Shown here one piece after another: positions 43,269 to 52,051 of a stretch of 64,000 bases of DNA. The notes beneath the pieces were generated by a model. It did not search any database. It had not been told where the DNA came from and was given only the letters and a program-made list of their open reading frames with translations. Position numbers and translations under genes: made by a program. Source of the stretch: Kitasatospora cineracea (GTDB lineage: Bacteria > Actinomycetota > Actinomycetes > Streptomycetales > Streptomycetaceae); the NCBI RefSeq assembly GCF_003751605.1, contig NZ_RJVJ01000001.1:310001-374000 (forward strand), in the 5' to 3' direction. The stretch's first letter is position 1, and the number at the start of each line of letters is the position of its first letter.

Positions 43269-44255
43269 TCAGGCGTCCTGGTGCTGCGGCCCGGTGACCC
43301 GGCGCGGGCCGCCGAAGGCCCGCCGGTAGGCCTGCGGGGTGGTGCCGAGCCGGCGGCCGAAGTGGTGCCGCAGGGTGGCGGCGTTGCCGAAGCCGCAGCG
43401 GGCGGCGATCGCGTCCACGCCCTCCCCGGTGGACTCCAGCAGGCGCTGCGCGAACAGCACCCGTTGGCCGGTGAGCCAGCGGTGCGGGGTGGTGCCGGTC
43501 TCCTCGCGGAAGCGGCGGGCGAAGGTCCGCGGCGACATGTGGGCGAGCCGGGCGAGCTGGTCGACGCCGGTCTCCCGGTCGAGGTGGCGGCGCATCCACT
43601 CCAGCACCCCGGCCAGCGACTCGCCGCCGCCCTCGGGCACCGGGCGGTTGATGAACTGGGCCTGCCCGCCGTCCCGGTGCGGGGCGACCACCATCCGGCG
43701 GGCGATCTCCCGGGCCACCTCGGCGCCCTGCACCTTGCGGACCAGGTGCAGGCAGGCGTCGATGCCGGCGGCGGTGCCGGCCGAGGTGATCACCGGGTGG
43801 TCGTCGACGTACAGCACGCCGGGTTCGACGGTGCTCAGCGGGAAGCGCTCGGCCATCAGGTCGGCGTAGCGCCAGTGGGTGGTGCAGCGGCGGCCGTCGA
43901 GCAGGCCGGCCGCGCCGAGCAGGAAGCTGCCGGAGCAGATCGACAGCAGGTGGGCGCCGCGGTCGTGGGCGGCCCGCAGCGCCGCGCAGAGCGCCTCGGG
44001 GTAGTGGGTGCGGATGCCGGTGGCGGTGGCGATCACCAGGTCGGCCTCGGCGATCCGTTCGGGGCCGTGCGGGACGTCGACGGTGAAGCCGGCGTGGGTG
44101 CGCATCGGGCCGGGGCGGTCGCCGACCAGGGCGAAGTCGTAGACCGGCAGGCCGGACTCGCTCCGGTCCAGGCCGAACACCTCGCAGGCCACCCCGAGTT
44201 CGAAGGGGTGGATCTCTTCCAGCACGACGACGGCGACGTTGTTCAGCATCCGCAT
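43269..44255 (-). CDS. GlxA-type AraC family regulator with DJ-1/PfpI domain
   Basis: 328 residues. The N-terminal DJ-1/PfpI-like domain (VAVVVLEEIHPFELGVACEVFGLD, ICSGSFLLGAAGLLDGRRCTTHW with the nucleophile-elbow Cys) is followed by two C-terminal AraC helix-turn-helix units (GVDQLARLAHMSPRTFARRFREETG, VDAIAARCGFGNAATLRHHFGRRLG). ATG 44255 is six bases after CATCCT, with TTGCCA 17 bases further up, so it is probably leaderless. 43046-43268 behind it is a C/T-rich spacer without a clear signal. Effector unknown. Confidence 0.9.
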   Translation of the reverse strand: MRMLNNVAVVVLEEIHPFELGVACEVFGLDRSESGLPVYDFALVGDRPGPMRTHAGFTVDVPHGPERIAEADLVIATATGIRTHYPEALCAALRAAHDRGAHLLSICSGSFLLGAAGLLDGRRCTTHWRYADLMAERFPLSTVEPGVLYVDDHPVITSAGTAAGIDACLHLVRKVQGAEVAREIARRMVVAPHRDGGQAQFINRPVPEGGGESLAGVLEWMRRHLDRETGVDQLARLAHMSPRTFARRFREETGTTPHRWLTGQRVLFAQRLLESTGEGVDAIAARCGFGNAATLRHHFGRRLGTTPQAYRRAFGGPRRVTGPQHQDA

Positions 44256-44342
44256 GGGGCCAGGATGGCAGTGGCAGGATTTCGTGGCAATGGTGCGTTC
44301 CTGCCACTCGTGGCGGCCCCGGCCCGCCGGGACAGTGGAGGC
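44256..44342. promoter_or_regulatory. Divergent promoter with repeated TGGCA boxes
   Basis: Within 44265-44315 the words TGGCAG, TGGCAGG, TGGCAA, TGCCACT and TGGCGG recur, some in inverted orientation (TGCCACTCGTGGC). The minus-strand promoter TTGCCA-N17-CATCCT of the GlxA-type gene overlaps them, making this a likely autoregulatory operator. Confidence 0.5.
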
Positions 44343-44726
44343 ATGACCACCGCGCTCGCCCTGCTGGGCCTCATCGGCAGTTTCGGACTCCTCGGCGTCC
44401 TGGTCGGCCGCGACCTGGACCGCAACGGCCGGACCGGCCGCGACGTCGTGCACCGGCCGACCGGCTACCCCTTCGACCCGGACCTGGCCGATCCCCGCCG
44501 GGGGCCGTCCGGCACACTGTCCGGATGCACTCCCCGACCGTCCGCCGCGCCCTGGAGCGCGACCTCGCCGGAGCCGGGGAGGTCAGCGTCGAGGCCTTCG
44601 TCGGCGACGGCCACACCCGCCCCGACTCCCCGTACGTCGACCTCCTGCGCGACGCCGCCCGCCGCGACCGGGAGGCCGAGGTCCTGGTCGCCGTCGACGA
44701 CGCGGGAGCCGTGCTCGGCTGCGTGA
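44343..44726 (+). CDS. Possible small membrane protein (doubtful C-terminus)
   Basis: An ATG at 44343 opens a frame with strong GC bias at third positions for about 55 codons: one transmembrane segment (TALALLGLIGSFGLLGVLVG), then RDLDRNGRTGRDVVHRPTG. It continues past 44525 in another frame than the GNAT gene, where it becomes Ser/Pro/Thr-rich noise to 44726. GGAGG is only one base from the ATG, too close for a good ribosome-binding site. The first half looks coding; the end is not credible, so the gene may be decayed or frameshifted. I do not recognise a family. Confidence 0.3.
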   Translation: MTTALALLGLIGSFGLLGVLVGRDLDRNGRTGRDVVHRPTGYPFDPDLADPRRGPSGTLSGCTPRPSAAPWSATSPEPGRSASRPSSATATPAPTPRTSTSCATPPAATGRPRSWSPSTTREPCSAA

Positions 44727-45019
44727 CCTTCGCGCCCGGCGGCACCGCGTGGGCGGACGTCGCCGGGCCCGGCGAGGGCGAGATCCGGATGCTCGCGGTC
44801 GGCGCGGCGGCCCGCGGCCGCGGCGTCGGCCGGGCGCTGGTGGCGGCGGCGATCGGGCGCAGCCGGGAACTCGGACTGGCCGGGATGGCGTTCTCCACCC
44901 GGCCGTCGATGACCGCCGCGCACCGGATCTACGACGCGCTGGGCTTCGTCCGCACCCCCGGGCGGGACTGGTCGGCGGCGCCCGGAATGGACCTGTGGGT
45001 CTACACGATGCGGTTCTGA
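44525..45019 (+). CDS. GNAT family N-acetyltransferase
   Basis: 164 residues with a clear acetyl-CoA fold: EGEIRMLAVGAAARGRGVGRALVAAAI (loop RGRGVG) and MTAAHRIYDALGFVRTPGRDW. The substrate is unknown. CACACT lies six bases before the ATG at 44525, and no ribosome-binding site is seen, so a leaderless mRNA is likely. It lies just upstream of the nrdAB control region but is not part of that operon. Confidence 0.88.
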   Translation: MHSPTVRRALERDLAGAGEVSVEAFVGDGHTRPDSPYVDLLRDAARRDREAEVLVAVDDAGAVLGCVTFAPGGTAWADVAGPGEGEIRMLAVGAAARGRGVGRALVAAAIGRSRELGLAGMAFSTRPSMTAAHRIYDALGFVRTPGRDWSAAPGMDLWVYTMRF

Positions 45020-45074
45020 GGCGGTTCCCGGGCAGTTTCGTTGTCTACGCGCGGCACCGCCGACGCGACACGCG

Positions 45075-45121
45075 CTACTACATCTGGTGCTTCCAGATCC
45101 AGCCACCACAACATGTATGCT
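45075..45121 (+). promoter_or_regulatory. nrdAB promoter with tandem NrdR-box-like sites
   Basis: Two 16-base sites resemble the NrdR consensus acACWAtATaTWGTgt: one around ACTACATCTGGT (45077-45088) and one around ACAACATGTATG (45108-45119). They are 31 bases apart, the three-turn spacing known for NrdR. TATGCT (45116-45121) within the second site is the likely -10, so NrdR binding would block the promoter. Confidence 0.6.
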
Positions 45122-45127
45122 CACTCT

Positions 45128-45245
45128 CGCTGTCGACGCAGGGGAATCCGGTGGAAGTCCGGGACTGCCCCGCAACGGTGAGCGGGCTGCAGCGACGCCC
45201 GCGCAGTCCGAGGACCTGCCGACGGTGTGCGACACGGCATCCCCG
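45128..45245 (+). promoter_or_regulatory. Cobalamin (B12) riboswitch controlling nrdAB
   Basis: The conserved aptamer core is readable: AGGGGAATCCGGTGGAAGTC (45140-45159), GGGACTGCCCCGCAACGGTG (45161-45180), and the B12 box CAGTCCGAGGACCTGCCGAC near 45204-45223. The outer limits are approximate. About 165 bases of leader follow before the nrdA start and should contain the expression platform. In S. coelicolor a B12 riboswitch represses the class I nrdAB genes when the B12-dependent class II enzyme can work. Confidence 0.93.
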
Positions 45246-45410
45246 CAGACGCCATGCAGCACAGCTTTGCCGTCCGGTCTCGCGGGCGGACCGGGGGTGG
45301 TCTTCGGCGCGCCGGAACGCGTTCTCGTTCCTTCGTGCTGCCCTCCCCTGGCCGCGTGCGGTCCCGGACACCCGAGCCACGTCCGCCGCCGCCACAGGAG
45401 AGAGTGCGCC

Positions 45411-47825
45411 TTGACCGTCGCCGCCTCAGTCACCCTGCCGTCCCAGGGATCCGCCGACGCCTTCACCGATCCCGGTGCGGCGCTGCTCCGGCTGCTCACC
45501 GACCGCAGCACCGACCTCCCCCAGGTGGACCCCGGCCACGTCGCCGCCGCCGCGCTGCGCGGCCGCCACGCCGGTTCGGACTTCGCCGAGCTGCGCGGGC
45601 TGGCCGTGGAGGCCGCCGCGTCGATGATCGCCGAGGACCCGCAGTACTCGAAGCTGGCCGCCCGCCTGCTGGCGCTGGAGATCCGCGACGAGGCCGCGAC
45701 CCAGCAGGTCACCTCGTTCTCCTCCTCGGTGGCCGTGGGCCACGCCGAGGGCCTGATCGGCGACGCCACCGCCGCGTTCGTGGCCGAGCACGCCGGCCTG
45801 TTCGACTCGCTGATCGACGAGGCGGCCGACGACCGCTTCGAGTACTTCGGCCTGCGCACCGTGCAGTCCCGCTACCTGCTGCGCCACCCGATCACCCGCA
45901 AGGTCGTCGAGACCCCGCAGCACTTCCTGCTGCGGGTGGCGGCGGGCCTGGCGGTCGGCACCACCGAGGAGTCGGTGCGCGAGGTCGCCGAGCTGTACGC
46001 CCTGATGAGCCGGCTGGAGTACCTGACCAGCTCGCCGACGCTGTTCAACTCCGGCACCCGGCACCCGCAGATGTCCTCCTGCTACCTGCTGGACTCGCCG
46101 CTGGACAACCTGGACTCGATCTACAACCGGTACGCGCAGATCGCCCGGCTGTCCAAGCACGCCGGCGGCATCGGCCTGTCCTACTCGCGGATCCGCTCCC
46201 GCGGCTCGCTGATCCGCGGCACCAACGGCCAGTCGAACGGCATCGTGCCGTTCCTGCGCACCCTGGACTCCTCCGTGGCGGCGGTCAACCAGGGCGGCCG
46301 GCGCAAGGGCGCGGCCTGCGTGTACCTGGAGACCTGGCACGCCGACATCGAGGAGTTCCTGGAGCTCCGCGACAACACCGGCGAGGAGGCCCGCCGGACC
46401 CACAACCTGAACCTGGCGCACTGGATCCCGGACGAGTTCATGCGCCGGGTCAACGCCAACGCCGACTGGTCGCTGTTCTCCCCGGCGGACGTGCCGGAGC
46501 TGGTCGACCTGTGGGGCGCCGAGTTCGACGAGGCGTACGTGAAGGCCGAGCTGGCGGGCAAGGCCGTGCGCACCATCCCCGCGCAGACCCTGTACGCCCG
46601 GATGATGCGCACCCTGGCGCAGACCGGCAACGGCTGGATGACCTTCAAGGACGCCTCCAACCGGGCCGCCAACCAGACCGCGCTGCCGGGCCGCACGGTG
46701 CACTCCTCGAACCTGTGCACCGAGATCCTGGAGGTCACCGACGACTCCGAGACCGCGGTCTGCAACCTCGGCTCGGTCAACCTGGGCGCGCACGTCGCCC
46801 CCGGCGCCACCGCCGCCGACCTGTTGAACGCGATGGACTGGGACCGCCTGGACGCCACCGTCCGCACCGCGGTGACCTTCCTCGACCGCGTGATCGACAT
46901 CAACTTCTACCCGACCACCGAGGCCGGGACGTCCAACTCCCGCTGGCGCCCGGTCGGCCTGGGCGTGATGGGCCTGCAGGACGTCTTCTTCCAGCTGCGG
47001 ATCGACTTCGACTCCGCCGAGGCGGTCGCCCTCTCCACCCTGATCGCCGAGCGCATCATGCTCACCGCGTACGAGCGCTCCGCCGACCTGGCCGAGCAGT
47101 TCGGCCGGCACGAGGCGTACGGCGAGACCCGGGCCGCCCGCGGCCAGCTGCACGTCGACCACTTCGGTGCCGCGAACCCGCAGTGGACCGAGCGCTGGGA
47201 CGCGCTGCGCGCCCGGATCGCCGAGGTCGGCCTGCGCAACTCGCTGCTGCTCGCCATCGCCCCGACCGCGACCATCGCGTCCATCGCGGGCGTCTACGAG
47301 TGCATCGAGCCGCAGGTCTCCAACCTGTTCAAGCGCGAGACCCTGTCCGGCGAGTTCCTCCAGGTCAACCCGTACCTGGTGCGCGAGCTCAAGGAGCTGG
47401 GCGTCTGGGACCAGACCACCCGGGACGCGCTGCGCGACGCCAACGGCTCCATCCAGGAGTTCAACTGGCTGCCGCAGGAGGTCCGTTCGCTGTACCGCAC
47501 GGCGTGGGAGCTGCCGCAGCGCGCGCTGATCGACCTGGCCGCCGCCCGGCAGCCGTACATCGACCAGAGCCAGTCGCTGAACCTGTTCATGGCGGCGCCG
47601 ACCATCGGCAAGCTCTCCTCGATGTACTCCTACGCCTGGAAGGTCGGTCTGAAGACCACCTACTACCTGCGCTCCCGCCCGGCGACCCGGATCGCCCAGG
47701 CCGCGTCCGGAGCCGCCCGCACCGCCGCCCCCGTCCCGGTGCAGACCCCCTCCCTCTCCCAGGCCGAGCAGGACGCCATCGCCTGCTCGCTGGAGAACCC
47801 CGAGTCCTGCGAGGCCTGCCAGTAA
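45411..47825 (+). CDS. nrdA: Class I ribonucleotide reductase, alpha subunit
   Basis: Catalytic subunit of 804 residues reducing ribonucleotides to deoxyribonucleotides. Key parts are SSCYLLDSP (first redox Cys), SSNLCTEILE (thiyl radical Cys with Asn and Glu), CNLGSVNL (second redox Cys), PTATIASIAGVYECIEP, and the radical-transfer region LNLFMAAP...SSMYSYAWKVGLKTTYYLRS. The C-terminal tail CSLENPESCEACQ carries the CxxC pair that re-reduces the active site. No N-terminal ATP-cone is visible, so dATP feedback at that site is likely absent. TTG 45411 follows AGGAG and is the only in-frame start fitting the N-terminus. nrdB overlaps its stop by one base. Confidence 0.96.
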   Translation: MTVAASVTLPSQGSADAFTDPGAALLRLLTDRSTDLPQVDPGHVAAAALRGRHAGSDFAELRGLAVEAAASMIAEDPQYSKLAARLLALEIRDEAATQQVTSFSSSVAVGHAEGLIGDATAAFVAEHAGLFDSLIDEAADDRFEYFGLRTVQSRYLLRHPITRKVVETPQHFLLRVAAGLAVGTTEESVREVAELYALMSRLEYLTSSPTLFNSGTRHPQMSSCYLLDSPLDNLDSIYNRYAQIARLSKHAGGIGLSYSRIRSRGSLIRGTNGQSNGIVPFLRTLDSSVAAVNQGGRRKGAACVYLETWHADIEEFLELRDNTGEEARRTHNLNLAHWIPDEFMRRVNANADWSLFSPADVPELVDLWGAEFDEAYVKAELAGKAVRTIPAQTLYARMMRTLAQTGNGWMTFKDASNRAANQTALPGRTVHSSNLCTEILEVTDDSETAVCNLGSVNLGAHVAPGATAADLLNAMDWDRLDATVRTAVTFLDRVIDINFYPTTEAGTSNSRWRPVGLGVMGLQDVFFQLRIDFDSAEAVALSTLIAERIMLTAYERSADLAEQFGRHEAYGETRAARGQLHVDHFGAANPQWTERWDALRARIAEVGLRNSLLLAIAPTATIASIAGVYECIEPQVSNLFKRETLSGEFLQVNPYLVRELKELGVWDQTTRDALRDANGSIQEFNWLPQEVRSLYRTAWELPQRALIDLAAARQPYIDQSQSLNLFMAAPTIGKLSSMYSYAWKVGLKTTYYLRSRPATRIAQAASGAARTAAPVPVQTPSLSQAEQDAIACSLENPESCEACQ

Positions 47826-48844
47826 TGAGCTCCGAAGACCAGAAGAAGATGCTGCTCGACCCGGGCTTCGAGCTGACGCTGCGTCCGATGCGCTACCCGT
47901 CGTTCTACGACCGGTACCGGGACGCGATCAAGAACACCTGGACCGTGGAGGAGGTGGACCTGCACTCCGACGTCGCCGACCTCGCCAAGCTCTCCGAGGG
48001 CGAGCGGCACATGATCGGCCGGCTGGTCGCGTTCTTCGCCACCGGCGACTCGATCGTCTCCAACAACGTGGTGCTGAGCCTCTACAAGCACATCAACTCC
48101 CCCGAGGCCCGCCTCTACCTGTCGCGGCAGCTGTTCGAGGAGGCCGTGCACGTCCAGTTCTACCTGACGCTGCTGGACACCTACCTGCCCGACCCGGAGG
48201 ACCGCAACGCCGCCTTCGCCGCGGTGGAGAACATCCCCTCCATCGCGCAGAAGGCCCAGTTCTGCTTCAAGTACATGAACGCGGTCGACCACATCGACTC
48301 GCTGCAGTCCAAGGACGACCGCCGGGCCTTCCTGCTCAACCTGATCTGCTTCGCTGCCTGCGTCGAGGGCCTGTTCTTCTACGGCGCGTTCGCCTACGTG
48401 TACTGGTTCCGCAGCCGCGGCCTGCTGCACGGCCTGGCCACCGGCACCAACTGGGTGTTCCGCGACGAGTCGATGCACATGGACTTCGCGATGTCGGTGG
48501 TCGACACCGTCCGCGCGGAGGAGCCCGACCTCTTCGACGACAAGATGGCCCAGCAGGTCACCGAGATGCTGGAGGAGGCCGTCGAGGCCGAGCTCCAGTT
48601 CGCCCGCGACCTGTGCGGCGAGGGCCTGCCCGGCATGAACACCGAGTCGATGCGCGAGTACCTCCAGGCGGTCGCCGACCAGCGCCTGGCCCGCCTCGGC
48701 CTGCCGGTCCGGTACGGCTCCACCAACCCGTTCGGCTTCATGGAGCTGCAGAACGTCCAGGAGCTGACCAACTTCTTCGAGCGCCGGGTCTCCGCCTACC
48801 AGATCGCCGTCGAGGGCTCGGTCTCCTTCGACGACGACTTCTAG
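47825..48844 (+). CDS. nrdB: Class I ribonucleotide reductase, beta subunit
   Basis: Radical-generating di-iron subunit of 339 residues. Metal ligands lie in FFATGDSIVSNN (Asp), FEEAVHVQFYLTL (Glu, His) and RDESMHMDFA (Glu, His). The radical tyrosine is present four residues after the His in HVQFY, so this is a Tyr-radical class Ia type enzyme. The C-terminal peptide GSVSFDDDF should dock on NrdA. It starts within the nrdA stop codon (TAATG). The AraC-like nrdS gene that follows nrdB in S. coelicolor (from memory) is not next to it here; a terminator and convergent def follow. Confidence 0.96.
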   Translation: MSSEDQKKMLLDPGFELTLRPMRYPSFYDRYRDAIKNTWTVEEVDLHSDVADLAKLSEGERHMIGRLVAFFATGDSIVSNNVVLSLYKHINSPEARLYLSRQLFEEAVHVQFYLTLLDTYLPDPEDRNAAFAAVENIPSIAQKAQFCFKYMNAVDHIDSLQSKDDRRAFLLNLICFAACVEGLFFYGAFAYVYWFRSRGLLHGLATGTNWVFRDESMHMDFAMSVVDTVRAEEPDLFDDKMAQQVTEMLEEAVEAELQFARDLCGEGLPGMNTESMREYLQAVADQRLARLGLPVRYGSTNPFGFMELQNVQELTNFFERRVSAYQIAVEGSVSFDDDF

Positions 48845-48870
48845 GCCGCCGCCGGCCCGCAGGACAGCAC

Positions 48871-48904
48871 GGAGGGCCGCACCCCCGCGGGGGTGCGGCC
48901 CTCC
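48871..48904. terminator. Bidirectional terminator between nrdB and def
   Basis: Perfect 16-bp arms 48871-48886 and 48889-48904; the two-base gap means the real loop opens inside the C/G run. Confidence 0.8.
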
Positions 48905-48913
48905 GCCGTACCG

Positions 48914-49540
48914 TCAGCCGTTCGGGACGGTGGCGTACTTGGGGGTGCCGTCGGCCATCTGCCGCAGCGCGTCCTTGCGGTCCCGCTTGGAGAGCCGGTC
49001 GATGTACAGGTACCCGTACAGGTGGTCGGTCTCGTGCTGCAGGCAGCGGGCGAAGAAGCCGGTGCCCTCGACCCGGACGGGGTTGCCGTCCTTGTCCTGG
49101 CCGGTGACGGCCGCGTAGTCGGGGCGGGCCAGCTCCTGGTAGGCGGTGGGCACCGACAGGCAGCCCTCCTGGCCGTCGTCCAGCGCCCGGCGGCCGGCCG
49201 GCAGCTCCTCCAGCACCGGGTTGACCACGTGCCCGATGTGCCGGACGCCCTCGTCGTCGGGGCAGTCGTAGACGAAGACCTTCAGGTCGACGCCGATCTG
49301 GTTGGCGGCCAGGCCGACGCCCTCCGCCGCGTACATCGACTGGAACATGTCGTCGATCAGCGCGGACAGCTCGCCGTCGAACGCGGTGACGGTCCTGACC
49401 TCGCGGTGCAGCACCGGGTTGCCGACCACGGTGATCGGACGGGCGGTGCCCCTGGTCAGGTCGGGCTCCTCGCCGACCACCCGCCGGGGCCCGGTCCCCT
49501 CGTCCTCGTGCGCGTGCTCGTGGTCGTGCTGCTCGGCCAT
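48914..49540 (-). CDS. def: Peptide deformylase
   Basis: Removes the N-formyl group from nascent proteins; metal enzyme of 208 residues. All three family motifs are present: [17 protein letters not shown] (Cys ligand) and QHETDHL (two His ligands and catalytic Glu). A His/Glu-rich N-terminal extension of about 30 residues ([17 protein letters not shown]) precedes the domain and could bind metal; it is longer than in E. coli Def. ATG 49540 lacks a strong ribosome-binding site. TACCCT some 50 bases upstream is a possible -10. Confidence 0.95.
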   Translation of the reverse strand: MAEQHDHEHAHEDEGTGPRRVVGEEPDLTRGTARPITVVGNPVLHREVRTVTAFDGELSALIDDMFQSMYAAEGVGLAANQIGVDLKVFVYDCPDDEGVRHIGHVVNPVLEELPAGRRALDDGQEGCLSVPTAYQELARPDYAAVTGQDKDGNPVRVEGTGFFARCLQHETDHLYGYLYIDRLSKRDRKDALRQMADGTPKYATVPNG

Positions 49541-49622
49541 CGCTCGGTTCCGCTTTCGTCCGCATCCGCCTGGTGTACCGGTCCAGGGTACGGGGCGCGG
49601 TCCGGCCGCGGGCGGCCCCGGG

Positions 49623-50606
49623 TCAGCAGACCTCTTCGAGGTCCCGGTAGGCGCGGGTGGCCGGGGAGGCCGCGGCCCAGCGCTCCAGCAGGGCCCGGAC
49701 CAGGCCGGCCGGCGCGGCGATCCCGCACTCCCGCTCGACCTGCCAGGGGCCGCCGGCCGAGCCCTGGCTGAGGTGGCTGAGGTGGCCGGGGTGCAGCGGG
49801 TCGCCGTCGTCGTGCGGGTCGTGGTGCGCGGTGTGGCCGTCGTCGATGGCCATCCGGGACTCCGAGCAGGTGCGGCACAGCAGCCGCACCGAGGACGTCC
49901 AGTCCTCGGCGGCGTACCCGGCGTCGGCCACCGTCTTCTCCAGCGCGTCCCGGTCGGTGGCGGTGGCGGCCTGCAGCAGCACCACCCAGGTCGGCACGGG
50001 CGACGGCGCCCACAGCTCGATCTCGTCGAAGACCGGGTAGGCGACGCCGTCGGCGACCCGCTCGCCGTGCGGGGCGCCGTCGTGCAGCACCACCTCGCCC
50101 CAGCGGCGGCCGGAGGACGGCAGCGGGATGGACAGCACCTCGATCCGGGCCGGGTCGAGCCGCCGCCCCCACACCACCTCGGACTCGCCGTCCGGGGACA
50201 GCCGCACCGGGGTGGTGCCCAGGTCCAGCTCGATCGGCCCGTCCAGCCCGGGCCCGCCGGGCAGCCGCAGCCCGTACGCCTGCCAGGCGCGGCGGGCCAG
50301 CGGCCAGTCCTGCAGGGCGGTGGCGGTGATGCCGAGGTTCCACCAGTCCGGGGCGCCGTGCTGGCGGTCGAGCAGCGCGACGGCGCGCAGGCCGGCCGAG
50401 CGGGCCTGCTCCCAGTCGCGGCGGAACTTGTGCAGCAGGGCCAGGTTGAACCAGGAGTCGGACAGCCACGGTTCCAGGTCGGCGGCCATCACCAGCAACG
50501 CCCCGGCGTCCTCGTAGCGGCCGTCTCCGATCAGGGTGAACGCACGGTCGGTGGTCTGCCGCCAGGTCGCCGACGGACGGTGCCGTGCGCGGTGGAAGAT
50601 CCTCAC
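49623..50606 (-). CDS. Tetratricopeptide-repeat protein of unknown function
   Basis: 327 residues from GTG 50606, which follows AAGGGA. The first 100 residues form TPR-like helix pairs ([40 protein letters not shown]). A beta-rich domain follows ([29 protein letters not shown]), then a Cys-containing part ([15 protein letters not shown]) and a His/Asp-rich stretch ([12 protein letters not shown]). The CxxC and His cluster could bind metal. It matches uncharacterised streptomycete proteins; no enzyme motif is seen. Confidence 0.75.
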   Translation of the reverse strand: MRIFHRARHRPSATWRQTTDRAFTLIGDGRYEDAGALLVMAADLEPWLSDSWFNLALLHKFRRDWEQARSAGLRAVALLDRQHGAPDWWNLGITATALQDWPLARRAWQAYGLRLPGGPGLDGPIELDLGTTPVRLSPDGESEVVWGRRLDPARIEVLSIPLPSSGRRWGEVVLHDGAPHGERVADGVAYPVFDEIELWAPSPVPTWVVLLQAATATDRDALEKTVADAGYAAEDWTSSVRLLCRTCSESRMAIDDGHTAHHDPHDDGDPLHPGHLSHLSQGSAGGPWQVERECGIAAPAGLVRALLERWAAASPATRAYRDLEEVC

Positions 50607-50713
50607 GTTGGTCCCTTGCCGTCGGTCGTCACCGGGTCGCCCCGCCTCCGGGTCTTCCCGCCACGACCGCATCCAACCACGCCCGCCCCCGGCCGCGCGC
50701 CCCGCGCGGCCAT

Positions 50714-52051
50714 TCAGGCCGCCGGGCGGCAGCGGCGGTCCGGGCCGCGGGCGGCGCGGTGGCCGCGGCGGCCGAGCCGGGCCAGCGCGTCCAGCACCAC
50801 CGGGTCGTAGCCGTGCCCGGCGTCCAGCCGCAGGTGCTCCAGCGGGTCGAGCAGCCCGGCCCGGGGGCGGTCGGCGGCGGCGGTGCGCAGGTCGTCGTGG
50901 GCGTTGGCGACCCGGATGATCCGGGAGGCCAGCGGCAGGGTGGGGTCGTGCCGGCCGTCGGCGAGGCGGCACGGGTCGGCCAGCCTCGCGACCTGCTGCC
51001 ACACCTGCCGAGGCACCCCGGTGCGCTGGATCACCTCGCTGCCGAGCCGGGCGATCCGCTGCTGCTCGCCGTCCGGCAGCAGCGCGGTGGCCCCGCCCGG
51101 GACGGGCTCGACCAGCGACAGCTGCCCGATGTCGTGCATCAGCGCGGCGTACTCGAGCAGCGTCAGTTCCCGGCTGCCGAGGCCGAGTTCGCGCCCCAGC
51201 GCGCACGCCGTGTCGGCGACCCGGCGGGCGTGCCCGGGGGTGGTGTACCCGGCGATCTCGGTGGCCCGGGCCAGCGTCTCGATGGTCTGCCCGGTGGTGG
51301 CCCGCACCGCGACGGCCCGCCGGAACGACGCCTGGGCGAGGATCAGCGGCAGGCAGAACACCGGCAGCGCCCACAGCCCGGCCTCCCCGGCGAGCAGGCT
51401 CAGCAGCAGTCCGGTGGCGACCTGCGCGGAGCCGATGCCGAGCAGCGCGTGCAGCTGGTCGTCCAGCGCGGCGGCGTACCGCAACCCGGTGCGGGCGCAC
51501 TGCTGGACGGCGGCCAGCACCGCGTCGCCGAGCGCGGTCAGCGCGGCGACCCCGGCGAGCAGCGCCCCGTAGGCGGGTCCGGGCATCCGGTCGGTGACGC
51601 CGGAGTTGTACAGCGGCTGGAACAGCAGGGCGGCGAACGCCACGGTGACCAGTCGGCGGGCGGCGGCGTCCAGGCCGGCCAGCGGGGCGCGCGGCCGGTG
51701 CCGGACGGCGGCCAGCGCCCACTGCCCGGCGAGCTGGGCGCCGAGCCCGAGCAGGGTGCCGACCGCGGTGACGCCCGCGACCTGCAGCATCCCGTGCGTG
51801 GTGGGCAGCCCGTGCAGCGGCCCGAGCAGCGCGTACGCGAGGGCGACGGCGGTGGCGACGGGCGCGGGTTCGCGGTCGCCGGGCAGCGCGGGCCCGGCGC
51901 ACTGGCCGAGGCCGATCAGCACGGCGAAGGCCAGGGCGACGCCGCGCTGGGCGACGCCGTCGGCCAGCGCGTGCAGGACGGCGGCGGCCCCGAGCGTGAC
52001 GGCCGCGGCGAGCAGCAGGTCGGCCGGGACCGGGCGGCGGCGGGTGTTCAC
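50714..52051 (-). CDS. Membrane HD-domain protein, degenerate HD-GYP
   Basis: 445 residues: about eight N-terminal transmembrane helices, then a cytoplasmic HD domain (ATEIAGYTTPGHARRVADTA, AALMHDIGQLSLVEPV). The metal-binding HD pair is kept, but the HHExxDGxGYP motif is missing, replaced by a Pro/Asp-rich stretch (ARLADPCRLADGRHDPTLPL). It therefore probably lacks ordinary cyclic-di-GMP hydrolysis and may sense or regulate. It starts at GTG 52051 inside the stop of the next HD-GYP gene (GTGA), so the two are coupled. Confidence 0.82.
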   Translation of the reverse strand: MNTRRRPVPADLLLAAAVTLGAAAVLHALADGVAQRGVALAFAVLIGLGQCAGPALPGDREPAPVATAVALAYALLGPLHGLPTTHGMLQVAGVTAVGTLLGLGAQLAGQWALAAVRHRPRAPLAGLDAAARRLVTVAFAALLFQPLYNSGVTDRMPGPAYGALLAGVAALTALGDAVLAAVQQCARTGLRYAAALDDQLHALLGIGSAQVATGLLLSLLAGEAGLWALPVFCLPLILAQASFRRAVAVRATTGQTIETLARATEIAGYTTPGHARRVADTACALGRELGLGSRELTLLEYAALMHDIGQLSLVEPVPGGATALLPDGEQQRIARLGSEVIQRTGVPRQVWQQVARLADPCRLADGRHDPTLPLASRIIRVANAHDDLRTAAADRPRAGLLDPLEHLRLDAGHGYDPVVLDALARLGRRGHRAARGPDRRCRPAA

